DNA from: Zeimonas sp036675585
GTDB taxonomy: Bacteria > Pseudomonadota > Gammaproteobacteria > Burkholderiales > Burkholderiaceae_E
NCBI GenBank assembly: GCA_036675585.1
Contig: JAKFES010000045.1
Location: 1-18,003, forward strand
DNA length: 18,003 bases
Direction: 5' to 3'
Both the position numbers and the translations under genes were made by a program. Each line of letters opens with the position of its first letter. Positions within the stretch are counted from its first letter, which is position 1. The notes beneath the pieces are model-generated. The model was not told the origin of the DNA. It saw nothing but the letters and a program-made list of their open reading frames with translations, and did not search any database. This document shows positions 6,866 to 16,134 of this stretch, one piece after another.

Positions 6866-8157
6866 CGGAACGCCCTCATCAGCTTGATCGCATCGCCGAA
6901 CAGTCCGAAGCGCGAGCGCTTCTCGACGAAGTCGCGCTGGATCTGTCTTTCCTTCGTGAGCTTGTCGACACCGTCGACCTTCAGCAGCGTGTGCGCGGCG
7001 CGCGACATCAGTTCCGGATACGTCGTGAGGAACTGCCGGTTGCCGTGCAGGATGCGGGGCACGTCGCGGTATTTCTTCAGGTCCTTCATCACGAAGCTGC
7101 CCTCGAGCGCCTTGCGGTAGCGCTTCAGGTTCGCCGCGCTGTACGCCTTGCCTTCCTCGCGCAGCTGCAGGATCGTCTCGGCGGCCAGCCGTCCGGTGGT
7201 CATCGCGAGGTTCGAGCCCTCGCGGTGCACCGCGTTGACGAACCCGCCCGAATCGCCGCAGATGACCCAACCTTCGCCGTGGATCTGCGGAATCGCGTCG
7301 TAGCCGCCCTCGGGGATGAGGTGCGCCGAATACTCCTTGACTTCGGAGCCCGCGATCAGCGGCTTCACCGACGGGTGCTGCTTCATCTCCTCGAGCAGCT
7401 GGTAGGGGCTCACGCGCGCAGTGCGGAAGTCGTCGACCATGCAGCCGACGCCGATCGAGACCGATTCCCTGTTCGTGTACAGGAACCCGGTGCCGACCAT
7501 GCCCTTCGTGATCTTGCCGAACATCTCGATGACGACGCCGTTCTCGCCCGACAGGTTGAAGCGTTCCTCGATCGTCGCCTTCGGCAGGAAGTGCATCTCC
7601 TTGACCGCGAGCGCCACGTCGCACGCCTGGATCGGCGGGCGCAGGCCCGATTTCGTCGCCACCAGCGAGTTCACGCCGTCGGCGAGCACGACGACGTCGG
7701 CGCGGATCTCGCCGTTGGCGCGATCGGTGCGCACGCCGACGACTCGCCCGCCTTCCTTCAGCAACTCGACGACGGTGGCTTCGCAGATGAGCAGCGCGCC
7801 GGCCTCCTGCACTTTCTTCGAGAACCACTTGTCGAGGTTCGCGCGAATGACCGTGTAGCGCGTCGGCTGCTCGTCGTCGGCGGCGCCCCGGTAATGCGAG
7901 CCGACGTGCGAGCGGTCGTCCATCAGCCACATGCGCTGCTCGATCACCGCGCGCTCGAGCGGTGCCTGCTTGCGGCAGTTCGGAATCACCGCCTCGAGCG
8001 CGTCGACGTACAGGATCGCGCCCTGGACGTTCTTCGATCCCGGATACTCGCCGCGCTCGAGCTGCAGCACCTTCATGCCCGCCTTCGCCAACAGGTAGGC
8101 GGCCGTGTTGCCCGACGGGCCCGCGCCGACGACGATCGCATCGAATTTCTCGGCCAT
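6862..8157 (-). CDS. fixC: FixC, ETF:quinone oxidoreductase-like flavoprotein
   Basis: A 431-residue FAD protein of the geranylgeranyl-reductase/ETF-QO superfamily, the normal size for FixC. The N-terminal dinucleotide-binding motif is VVGAGPSGNTAA (Gly11, Gly13, Gly16). The second FAD motif is GWVICGDSGGFVNAVHREGSN, in which GDS..F.N..H.EG is the ETF-QO/FixC signature. It lacks the C-terminal iron-sulfur domain of one-piece ETF-QO, which the separate FixX supplies. In characterised FixABCX complexes it takes one electron from FixAB and passes it to quinone. GAGGA about seven bases upstream of the ATG at 8157 supports the start. It lies 52 bases after fixB and overlaps fixX by four bases. Confidence 0.95.
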   Translation of the reverse strand: MAEKFDAIVVGAGPSGNTAAYLLAKAGMKVLQLERGEYPGSKNVQGAILYVDALEAVIPNCRKQAPLERAVIEQRMWLMDDRSHVGSHYRGAADDEQPTRYTVIRANLDKWFSKKVQEAGALLICEATVVELLKEGGRVVGVRTDRANGEIRADVVVLADGVNSLVATKSGLRPPIQACDVALAVKEMHFLPKATIEERFNLSGENGVVIEMFGKITKGMVGTGFLYTNRESVSIGVGCMVDDFRTARVSPYQLLEEMKQHPSVKPLIAGSEVKEYSAHLIPEGGYDAIPQIHGEGWVICGDSGGFVNAVHREGSNLAMTTGRLAAETILQLREEGKAYSAANLKRYRKALEGSFVMKDLKKYRDVPRILHGNRQFLTTYPELMSRAAHTLLKVDGVDKLTKERQIQRDFVEKRSRFGLFGDAIKLMRAFR

Positions 8158-8209
8158 GCTGTCTCCTCGTGCCTGCGTGCCGGTTGCGATGGAACGTCGC
8201 GCGCGGCGC

Positions 8210-9322
8210 TCAGCGCGCGCGCTGCGCCTTGCGCTCACGCAATGCGGCGGTGAGCGCGGGCAGGATCTGCAGTGCGTCGCCGACGATCGCGTAACTCGCG
8301 AAATCCATGATCGGCGCCTTCGGATCACTGTTGATCGCGACGATGACGTCGGCGCCCTCGACGCCGACGCGATGCTGGATCGCGCCCGAGATGCCGGCGG
8401 CGATGTACAGCTTCGGCCGGATCGTCTTGCCCGTCTGGCCGATCTGCCGCTCGGCGGGGATCCACCCCGCCTGCGCCACCGGCCGCGAGCCGCCATACTC
8501 GCCGCCGAGCACCTGCGCGAGCTCCTCGACCAGACGGAAGTTCTCGGGTTTGCCGAGCCCGCGGCCGCCGGCGACGACGACGTCGGCGTAGGCGAGCTGC
8601 GCCTTGTCGGCGTCGGCATCGGGGATGAACGAGAGGATCTTCGTGACGACGTCGTCCTCGGCGAGCGCGACGCGCTCCTCGACGATCGTTCCGCCGCGCT
8701 CGGGGTCGGGCTTCGGCATCGCCATCACGCGCGGGCGTACCGTGGCCATCTGCGGCCGGTATTCGAGCGTGTGGATCGTGCACAGCAGCGTGCCGCCGAA
8801 AGTCGGCCGCGTCGCGGCGAGGCTGCGCGTCTCGTCGTCGATTCGCAGTTCGGTGCAGTCGGCCGTCAGCCCGGTGCCGAGCGTGGTCGCGACGGCGCCG
8901 GCGAGGTCGCGACCGAGCGTCGTCGCGCCGAGCAGCAGGATCTCGGGCCGGCGGCGCGCGACGAGTTCGGTGAGCGCCTTCGTGTACGGGTCGGTGCGGT
9001 AGTGCGCCAGCACCGGGTCGCGCACGACGTGAACGGAATCGGCGCCGTGGCGCAGCGCGTCGGCGGCGGCCGCGTCGGTGCCCGCGTCGTCGGGGCCGAG
9101 CAGGACGCCGGACAACGGCACGCCGAGATGGTCGGCGAGCTTGCGGCCCTCGCCGAGCAGCTCCCACGACACCGGATGGACGCGACCGCGTTCGAGCTCG
9201 ACGTTGACCCAGACGCCGCGCCAGGCACCGAGGTCGACGCCGGAGTCGCGCCGCCGCGCTGCGGCGCCGACGTTCGTGCCGGCGGCCCCGCCCCGGGTGC
9301 TTTCGGCGTCGTCGTGGCTCAT
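8210..9322 (-). CDS. fixB: FixB, electron transfer flavoprotein alpha subunit
   Basis: A 370-residue ETF alpha subunit. The N-terminal domain (about 36-225) is followed by the FAD-binding C-terminal domain. Its conserved blocks are VVVAGGRGLGKPENF (248-262), GGSRPVAQAGWIPAERQIGQ (277-296, with SRP near the flavin) and ISGAIQHRVG with INSDPKAPI (311-338), all standard ETF-alpha FAD contacts. About 30 N-terminal residues (rich in Gly, Ala, Arg) precede the domain and show no ferredoxin cysteines, unlike some FixB relatives with a fused ferredoxin. The start ATG at 9322 overlaps the fixA stop as ATGA, ensuring coupled synthesis of the heterodimer. It partners FixA and passes electrons to FixC and FixX. 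Confidence 0.95.
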   Translation of the reverse strand: MSHDDAESTRGGAAGTNVGAAARRRDSGVDLGAWRGVWVNVELERGRVHPVSWELLGEGRKLADHLGVPLSGVLLGPDDAGTDAAAADALRHGADSVHVVRDPVLAHYRTDPYTKALTELVARRRPEILLLGATTLGRDLAGAVATTLGTGLTADCTELRIDDETRSLAATRPTFGGTLLCTIHTLEYRPQMATVRPRVMAMPKPDPERGGTIVEERVALAEDDVVTKILSFIPDADADKAQLAYADVVVAGGRGLGKPENFRLVEELAQVLGGEYGGSRPVAQAGWIPAERQIGQTGKTIRPKLYIAAGISGAIQHRVGVEGADVIVAINSDPKAPIMDFASYAIVGDALQILPALTAALRERKAQRAR

Positions 9323-10161
9323 GGCGCGATCTCCGCTTCGAGCGACGGATGCTCGACGAACATCCGACCGAGCAGCGCCTCGACCGCCTCGCGCGGACTG
9401 TCGCCGCCCGCATCGAAGCACTGCGCCTTGACCGAACGCGCCGAAGGCGCGAACACCTTCTTCACGACCGTGGGCGAGCCCTTCAACCCGCAACGCTCGA
9501 GCTCGGCAATGCCGGCCGCCTTGTGGTCCCACTCGAGGACCTCGCAGCGCGCGGCGCGGAACAGGTCGTCCATGCCGGCGAAACGGATCGTGTTGGCGCC
9601 TTCCATCATCGTGACCAGGCACGGCAGCTTCGTCTGCAGCACCTGCACGCCGCCTTCGGCGCGACGGTGCACGACGATCTCGCGCGCGCCGGGGTCGACG
9701 CGCTCGATTTTCGAGACGTAGGTGAGCTGCTGCAGGCCGAGCCGCCGCGCGATCCCCGGCCCGACCTGCGCCGTGTCGCCATCGATCGTCTGCTTGCCGC
9801 AGAACACCATGTCGACCGGGCGCTGCGCGCCGATCGTGCGGATCGTCGAGGCCAGCGCGTACGACGTCGCGAGCGTGTCGGAGCCGGCGAACACGCGGTC
9901 GGTGATCAGCACTGCGTCGTCCGCACCGTATGAAACGCACTTGCGCAGCGCATCGACCGCCATCTTCGGCCCCATGCTCAGCACGGTGACGCGCGCGCCG
10001 AACCGGTCGCGGATCCGCAGCGCCTCCTCGAGCGAGACGAGGTCGTACGGGTTGACGACGGCCGGAACACCCTGCCGCATGATCGTGTTCGTGACCGGGT
10101 GCACCCGGATCTGGCTCGAATCGGGAACCTGTTTCACGCAAACGACGACGTGCATGGTCAT
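9319..10161 (-). CDS. fixA: FixA, electron transfer flavoprotein beta subunit
   Basis: A 280-residue ETF beta subunit. It starts VVVCVKQVPDSSQIRV, with VVNPYDLVSLEEALR at 35-49. The stretch CGKQTIDGDTAQVGP (121-135) is informative: FixA and other group 2, bifurcation-associated ETFs carry D-G-D-T-A-Q-V-G-P here, while housekeeping beta-oxidation ETFs carry a D-D-x-N-Q-T-G version. This argues for a Fix-type ETF that takes NADH electrons, not an acyl-CoA dehydrogenase partner. The ATG at 10161 has GGAGG at 10172-10168 with a six-base spacer; ATG 10155 is possible. It is first in the unit, divergent from the hemerythrin gene, with an FNR-type box 86 bases upstream of the start. Confidence 0.95.
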   Translation of the reverse strand: MTMHVVVCVKQVPDSSQIRVHPVTNTIMRQGVPAVVNPYDLVSLEEALRIRDRFGARVTVLSMGPKMAVDALRKCVSYGADDAVLITDRVFAGSDTLATSYALASTIRTIGAQRPVDMVFCGKQTIDGDTAQVGPGIARRLGLQQLTYVSKIERVDPGAREIVVHRRAEGGVQVLQTKLPCLVTMMEGANTIRFAGMDDLFRAARCEVLEWDHKAAGIAELERCGLKGSPTVVKKVFAPSARSVKAQCFDAGGDSPREAVEALLGRMFVEHPSLEAEIAP

Positions 10162-10167
10162 CGACTA

Positions 10168-10172
10168 CCTCC
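10168..10172 (-). promoter_or_regulatory. Ribosome binding site of fixA
   Basis: GGAGG on the - strand lies six bases before the ATG at 10161. It fixes that ATG, rather than 10155, as the preferred start. Confidence 0.7.
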
Positions 10173-10194
10173 GGTATTCCGGTACCGTTTTACC

Positions 10195-10200
10195 ATTATT
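10195..10200 (-). promoter_or_regulatory. Possible fixA -10 element
   Basis: AATAAT on the - strand matches five of six bases of TATAAT in an otherwise very GC-rich gap. No good -35 lies 17 bases upstream (TCGGGG), as expected for an activator-dependent promoter. A start near 10188 would put the centre of the FNR-type box about 65 bases upstream, near a class I activator position. This is inference only. Confidence 0.33.
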
Positions 10201-10246
10201 GCCCGGCGCCCGGCATACCCCGACCGGGTCGAACGCGTGCAGGCGC

Positions 10247-10260
10247 TTGATGCACATCAA
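10247..10260. promoter_or_regulatory. FNR/Anr/Dnr-type operator, perfect palindrome
   Basis: TTGATGCACATCAA is an exact match to the FNR-family consensus TTGAT-N4-ATCAA, and the full 14 bases form a perfect inverted repeat around the centre. It sits in the 216-base gap between the divergent fixA (start 86 bases away) and hemerythrin (start 117 bases away) genes. It could therefore control either or both in response to low oxygen (FNR/Anr) or NO (Dnr/Nnr). The sequence alone cannot tell which regulator binds. Confidence 0.75.
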
Positions 10261-10377
10261 CGATTCCCGCCGGCGGGTGCGGGCCGGGCGGCCGGCGCGC
10301 GACGCGGGAACACGGGAACACGGGTTGCGGGTCGCGCGCTCTCGAACACACCGCTTGCGCACCGACGAGGCCCGCCC

Positions 10378-10965
10378 ATGAAATCGAACACGATGATCGA
10401 ACGCATCGCGCCCACGGCGACGGACATGATCCGCGCCGACCACACGCACGTGATGACGACCTTCCGCCAGTTCGACGCCGAGACCTCGCCACGCAGGCGG
10501 GAGGCGATCGTCGAGGCGGTGTGCCTCGCACTCGAGGTCCATGCGCAGCTCGAGGAGGAGATCTTCTATCCGGCGCTGCGCGCGGTCGCTCCCGACACCC
10601 CTGCGCTCGAGCGAAGCGTGCCCGAGCACGCCGAAGTGCGCCGCCTGGTCGCGCGTCTGCGCCAACTGGGCGCCGACGACCCGTCGTACGAACCCACCTT
10701 CCTGGAATTGATGCGCGACGTGATGCACCACGTCGCCGACGAGGAAACGATCCTGCTGCCGCTGGCCGCCGAACGGCTCGCCGGGAGGCTGCACGAACTC
10801 GGTGCACGGATGGCGCGACGCCGGCTGCAGCTGTCCGCGCCGAAAGTTCCGGCGCTGGCGTGGAACCGCGTCCAGGCGATGCCGATGCGCGGCATCTGGC
10901 TGGCCGCCGGCGGGGTCGCGCTCGCCGCGTACCTGTTCGGGCGCGGCGCGCGCCCCGCGCACTGA
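10378..10965 (+). CDS. Hemerythrin HHE-domain protein with C-terminal membrane segment
   Basis: A 195-residue protein with a four-helix hemerythrin/HHE domain (about 10-145). Candidate di-iron ligands appear in the expected spacing: His22/His24 (RADHTHVM), His55 with Glu59-61 (EVHAQLEEEIFYPAL), His84 (PEHAEV) and His117/His118 with Glu122 (MHHVADEE). A hydrophobic segment at about 173-187 (IWLAAGGVALAAYLF) suggests tail-anchoring to the inner membrane with the iron domain in the cytoplasm, as there is no signal peptide. Such domains bind oxygen, NO or iron. The ATG at 10378 has GAGG seven bases upstream; the frame extends back to 10099 but would cross the FNR-type box and fixA. Its divergent position to fixABCX across that box suggests shared low-oxygen or NO control. 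Confidence 0.9.
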   Translation: MKSNTMIERIAPTATDMIRADHTHVMTTFRQFDAETSPRRREAIVEAVCLALEVHAQLEEEIFYPALRAVAPDTPALERSVPEHAEVRRLVARLRQLGADDPSYEPTFLELMRDVMHHVADEETILLPLAAERLAGRLHELGARMARRRLQLSAPKVPALAWNRVQAMPMRGIWLAAGGVALAAYLFGRGARPAH

Positions 10966-11023
10966 GCGAGCGCGTCCCACCGGCCCGGATCCGCGCGCGC
11001 GCTGCGGCGACGGCTTCGAGCGA

Positions 11024-12235
11024 TCAGCGCCCGCGCACGCGCACCCGCGCGCCGTCGGTGAGTTCGCGATCGGGGTGCAGGAGCACGCGCTCGCCGGCTC
11101 GAAGTCCGTCGCGGATCTCCACCGACAGCCCGCTGCGCTGCCCGACGTCGACATGCCTCGATCGCGCACGATCGCCGTCGAGAACGAACACCGCCCACGC
11201 GCCGCCGTCACGAAACAGCGCCCCGGCCGGCGCCTGCAGCACGTCGTCGCCCTGCCAGACGATGAAGCGGGCGAGCACGCGATAGCCGTCGCCGAGCGCG
11301 CGCCACGCGGCCGGGTCGCCGGCGAGATCGACGACGACCCAGACGCGCTGTTCTTCGACACCGAGCGCCGAGACTTTCGTGAAGCCCGCCGGTTCGATGC
11401 GCCGGACAAGCGCCGCGAGCGTCGCGTCACCGCCCCAGCGCTCGAGCTCGACCGCCATGCCCGGGCGCAGGCGCACGGCGTCGGGCGAGAGCACGTCGAC
11501 GACGACCTCCAGGCTGTCGAGATCGCCGAGGGCCAGGATCGGCGTGCCGGGCTGCACGGCGCCCTCGCTCTGGCGCACCCGCGTGAGCACCGTCGCATCG
11601 AGCGGCGAGTCGACCGCGATCGACGACAGCGCCCGGTCGGCACCGCGCACTTCGAGCACGGCGCGGGCAACGTCGAGCTCGTGGCGCGCGACGTCGATCG
11701 CGAAGCGGGCCGATCGCAGCATTGCAGCGGCGCTGCGCGCTTCGGCCACTGCACGATCGAGCGCGGCGGCCGAGACGTGCCCGCTCGTGGCGAGCGGACG
11801 AAGCCGCTCGACTTCGCCGTCTGCCAGTTCCGAGCGCGCCTGCGCCGCGAGTCTCTGCGTCTGCGCCGATTGCAGCGACGCCCCGGCGCGGGCGACCAGG
11901 GCGGCCGCCTGCGCGTGCTCGCGCGGATCGAGCGGCGCGGCGAACGACGGCGCGATCGAGAACAGCCGTTCGCCGCGCGCGACCCGGTCGCCCGGTTCGA
12001 GCGCGACGCGCGACAACTGCCCGGCGATCGGCGCCGAGAACTCGTAGCGATCCTTCACGCGCGTGCGCCCCTCCTCCTCGAAGCTCACGCGCAACGGCCC
12101 GCGCAGCACTTCGCCGGCATCGACGCGCGGCGCGGGTTCGCGAAACCCGTAATAGAGCCCGATCGCGACCAGCGCGGCGATCGCGACCAGCGCGAGAGTG
12201 CGGCGGGAGAACCAGGCGGGAGCCGGCACGAACAT
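11024..12235 (-). CDS. HlyD/MacA-type membrane fusion protein (periplasmic adaptor)
   Basis: A 403-residue periplasmic adaptor. It has one N-terminal membrane anchor (about 13-29), a lipoyl/biotinyl-like half motif at about 60-95 (SAPIAGQLSRVALEPGDRV), a coiled-coil hairpin rich in Ala, Arg and Glu at about 103-200, the second lipoyl half at about 207-240 (VDSPLDATVLTRVRQSEGAV) and then beta-barrel and membrane-proximal domains to the end. It links the inner-membrane ABC permease to an outer-membrane channel, which is not encoded in this window. The ATG at 12235 directly abuts the permease stop codon with no intervening base, so it is third in an ATPase-permease-adaptor operon. The substrate is unknown; export of a drug, lipid or peptide are all possible. 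Confidence 0.9.
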   Translation of the reverse strand: MFVPAPAWFSRRTLALVAIAALVAIGLYYGFREPAPRVDAGEVLRGPLRVSFEEEGRTRVKDRYEFSAPIAGQLSRVALEPGDRVARGERLFSIAPSFAAPLDPREHAQAAALVARAGASLQSAQTQRLAAQARSELADGEVERLRPLATSGHVSAAALDRAVAEARSAAAMLRSARFAIDVARHELDVARAVLEVRGADRALSSIAVDSPLDATVLTRVRQSEGAVQPGTPILALGDLDSLEVVVDVLSPDAVRLRPGMAVELERWGGDATLAALVRRIEPAGFTKVSALGVEEQRVWVVVDLAGDPAAWRALGDGYRVLARFIVWQGDDVLQAPAGALFRDGGAWAVFVLDGDRARSRHVDVGQRSGLSVEIRDGLRAGERVLLHPDRELTDGARVRVRGR

Positions 12236-14599
12236 TCACTCCGAGGCTTCGAGTGCTTCGACGAGGTCGAGCCGGCGCAGATTGTGCCCGACGAGCAGCG
12301 ACGAAAGCAGCGCCGACCCGATCACGACCGCCGCCGCCGTCGCGAACGCGGAGGGCTCGAGCGCCAGCGGGACGCGAAACAGATCGGTCTGCATCGCGCG
12401 CGTAACGATCCACGCGAAACCCGCCCCCAGCGCGAAGCCCGGGGCGATCGCCAGCAGCGTGAGCAGCGCCAGCTCGCCGAGGAGCACCCAGGCCACTTCG
12501 CCGTACGTGAAGCCGAGCACGCGCAGCGTCGCCAGTTCGCGGCTGCGTTCGGCAAATGCGATACGCGCGTTGTTGTAGACGACCGCGAACGCGATCGATC
12601 CGGCGAGCACGATGACGAAGAAGCCGTAGACGAGCAGCGTCCGGCCCATCAGCTCGTCGAACGCATCGATCGCGCGCTCACGCAGCGTCACGTTCCTCAC
12701 GCGGGGACGCCGATCGAGCCGCTGCATCACCTCGGCCGTCGCACCGGGCGCCACCGAGAGGAAGGCGCCGTTCACCACCGCGCCTTCCTGCAGCAAGCGA
12801 TTCAGCGTTTCGCGCGTGAAATACGCGCCGACGCCGACGAACTCGGTGACGAGGCCCGCGACCGGGATCTCGAGCATCTGGCGTCGGCCGTCGAGCACCT
12901 GCACCTGCAGCCGATCCCCGGCCGCGACGCCGAGCAGGCGCCCGAGGTGATCGGTGAGCATCACGCCGCCGTCGACGAGTCCGATCGGCCGCAGCCGCTC
13001 GTCGAGCACGCGAAACAGCTCGCCGTCGGCGCGATAACCCTGCAGGGTCGTGCGGTACTCGCGATGCCCGTTGCGCAGCACCGCCGGCGCGATGCGGAAC
13101 CCCTCTACGCGGCGCACCCCGGGCAGCGCCTCGAGTTCCTGCACGGCGCGCTGCGACAGCGCTTCGTCGAAGGAAACGGTGAGATCCTGACGCTGCGCGA
13201 TGCGGAACTGTGCGTCCATCATGTACGCCACCGCGCCTTTCTGCAGCCCGCTCAGCACGAGGATCGCGACGGCCAGCGCGATCCCCGCCAGCGACAACGC
13301 CGAACGCCACGGCCGGCGCTCGAGGTTGCGCAGCACGATCCGCGTGGGCTGGCTGACGAAGCGGCCGATGCCCAGGCGCTCGACGACGGTGCGCCGGTAG
13401 CGCGCAGGCGCGGCCGGCCGCATCGCCTCGGCGGGCGGCAGTCGGAAGGCGGCATGCACGGCCGTCAGCGCGCCGACGGCCGCGGCGGCGGCCGCGATCG
13501 CGATCGCCGTCGCCGCCAGCACCGGCCGCACCCGCATGCGCAGGAACGGAAACCGGAAGAACTCCTGGTAGATCGTCGCCAGCCCGTCGGCGAGCCAGGC
13601 GCCGGCGAGGACGCCGGCGATCGACCCGATCGCGACGACCGACAGCACGAGCAGCAAGTAGTGCACCGCGATCGTCGCGTCGCCGTAGCCGAAGGCCTTC
13701 AGCACGGCGATCTGCGCGCGCTGGGTCCGGATCACGCGCGCCGCGACGACGTTGAGCAGAAAAGCGGCCACCGCGAGAAAAATCGCCGGAACGAATCGCG
13801 CCATCGCGTCGAGCTGCTCGAGTTCCTGCTCGAGGTACCGGTTCGAGGTCTGCGTTTCCCGGTCGTGCGCCCCGAGCCCACCGTACGACGCAAGCGATCG
13901 ATCGAGCGCGGCGAGCGTCGCCGCCGCCGACCGGCCCGGCGCGAGCGTCGCGACGACGTTGTTGAAGGCCCCGTCCATGCCGAAGGCGCCGGCCAGCGCG
14001 CTGCGGTTCATCCAAAGCACCGCGTAGCGGGCGTAGTCGGGAAAAAGATCGCCGGGGCGGATCTGATAGACGTACTCGGGCGACAGGCCGATCCCGACCA
14101 CGGACAGCGCCTGCCGGCGGCCGTTGACGACCATCTCGAGCCGTGCACCGGGCCGCAGGCCGTGTGCCTCGGCGAACGCCTCGTTGACCACGACCTGGTC
14201 GTCGCCAACGGGATCGGGCAGCGTGCCGGCGCGCAGGAACAGCCGGTTCAATACCGGCTGCGCGCCGTCGGGAATCGAGATCGCGAGCCCGGTGACCGGA
14301 TCGGCATACCCCGGCACGTCCAGACGGATCGGCGCGCGCACGCGCGTCTCGATCGACCCGATGCCGTCGAGCTCGCGCAGCCGCGCCGCCAGCGACTCGG
14401 GCGCGCGTTTCAGGTCGGCGAACACGTCGGCGAAACGCTGCTCGGCGTAGAACTCGAACTGCGTACGACGCAACGAATCGACCGCGGCCAGCGACATCAC
14501 GAAGGTCGCCACCCCGCCCGCCACGACGAGCGCGATCGCCAGCCCCTGCGCCTTGAGCGACCAGAGATTGCGCAGCAGCTTGCGGTTCAGCGCGCGCAT
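12236..14599 (-). CDS. ABC transporter permease, FtsX/MacB-like with two FtsX domains
   Basis: A 787-residue inner-membrane permease. TM1 is at about 18-40, then comes a large periplasmic domain (about 45-265). The first FtsX core has three helices (about 269-288, 312-338, 360-385). A second anchor is at about 432-455 (ALSLAGIALAVAILVLSGLQ), followed by a second periplasmic domain and a final three-helix FtsX core near the C-terminus, including YGFFVIVLAGSIAFAVVYNN and the mechanotransmission-like ERSRELATLRVLGFTYGEV. The fused, duplicated layout resembles permeases of LolCDE/MacB-like type VII exporters that form one chain with two half-cores. The start abuts the ATPase stop (TAG then ATG) and the stop abuts the adaptor start, an unusually tight coupling. 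Confidence 0.92.
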   Translation of the reverse strand: MRALNRKLLRNLWSLKAQGLAIALVVAGGVATFVMSLAAVDSLRRTQFEFYAEQRFADVFADLKRAPESLAARLRELDGIGSIETRVRAPIRLDVPGYADPVTGLAISIPDGAQPVLNRLFLRAGTLPDPVGDDQVVVNEAFAEAHGLRPGARLEMVVNGRRQALSVVGIGLSPEYVYQIRPGDLFPDYARYAVLWMNRSALAGAFGMDGAFNNVVATLAPGRSAAATLAALDRSLASYGGLGAHDRETQTSNRYLEQELEQLDAMARFVPAIFLAVAAFLLNVVAARVIRTQRAQIAVLKAFGYGDATIAVHYLLLVLSVVAIGSIAGVLAGAWLADGLATIYQEFFRFPFLRMRVRPVLAATAIAIAAAAAAVGALTAVHAAFRLPPAEAMRPAAPARYRRTVVERLGIGRFVSQPTRIVLRNLERRPWRSALSLAGIALAVAILVLSGLQKGAVAYMMDAQFRIAQRQDLTVSFDEALSQRAVQELEALPGVRRVEGFRIAPAVLRNGHREYRTTLQGYRADGELFRVLDERLRPIGLVDGGVMLTDHLGRLLGVAAGDRLQVQVLDGRRQMLEIPVAGLVTEFVGVGAYFTRETLNRLLQEGAVVNGAFLSVAPGATAEVMQRLDRRPRVRNVTLRERAIDAFDELMGRTLLVYGFFVIVLAGSIAFAVVYNNARIAFAERSRELATLRVLGFTYGEVAWVLLGELALLTLLAIAPGFALGAGFAWIVTRAMQTDLFRVPLALEPSAFATAAAVVIGSALLSSLLVGHNLRRLDLVEALEASE

Positions 14600-15319
<720 letters not shown>

Positions 15320-16134
15320 GGATCGGCGCGTGCGGCGGTCAGCGCGAGCATATGCGCAAAGCGCCGGCGCGCGGTTCCGCGCCGGCACACCGCCGCCCTC
15401 GGCTGGCTGCTCGTCGCGATCGCGCTTGCCGTTCCCGCCACCGCGTACGCGCGGCGCCTGCCCGCAGAACAGGTGGCCGCGCACCTCGTCGCGGTGGCGC
15501 TGCGCGAATGGCGCGCCTGGGGCCGCACGTCGGTCGATGCGACCGACGGAACCGCGCGCCTGGAGCGCCAGGGCGCGCACGAGGCCGACTCGGCGCCGTT
15601 CGACGCGCGAGCCCGCGTGCACCGCTATTGGGCGCTGGGCACCGGAAGCGCGAGCGAACCCGGTGCGCCGCCCCGTCCGGACGCACCGTGGTCCGCAGCG
15701 TTCATCTCGTTCCTGATGGAGCAGGTGGGCGTCGCCGCACCCGCCTTCGCCGGCGACGCGGCGCACGCGCGCTACCTGCGGGCACTGCGGCAGCGCGAAC
15801 GCGAGGCGCGCGACGAGGCGCAGTTCGAGTTGCTGCCCGTCGACGACGAGCCGCTGAAGGTCGGCGACCTGGTGTGCGCGCCGCGCAATGTCTCGCCGCT
15901 GCGCGACCGGGTCACGCTGCTGCGGATGGAATCGATCGACGACCTCGAGTTCCTCACGTCGTCGCACTGCGATCTCGTCGTCGCCGTGGCCCTTCCACGA
16001 CGCGTGGCGCGCGTCGTCGGCGGCAACGTCTTCGACCGCGTCGCGATGACGAAGGTGCCGCTCACCGCCGACGGCCGTGCGATCCGCACGCTCGCGCGAC
16101 CGTGGTTCGTCATTGTGAGGGCGCGGTGAGGAGG

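Noticed and set aside
8105..9721. A 538-codon open frame on the + strand across fixB and fixA
   Set aside because: It is antisense to clear ETF subunit genes and rich in Arg, Asp and Ala without any domain-like pattern.
6578..10161. Reading fixABCX as proof of nitrogen fixation
   Set aside because: No nif gene is in the window, and fixABCX also occurs in non-diazotrophs.
10309..10330. Direct repeat of GGGAACAC upstream of the hemerythrin gene
   Set aside because: Two copies of eight bases in simple GC-rich sequence match no known operator and are too short to call.
10966..11023. Possible terminator between the hemerythrin and adaptor genes
   Set aside because: Only a 6-bp AGCGCG/CGCGCT pairing with a long loop is possible, which is no better than expected in such GC-rich sequence.
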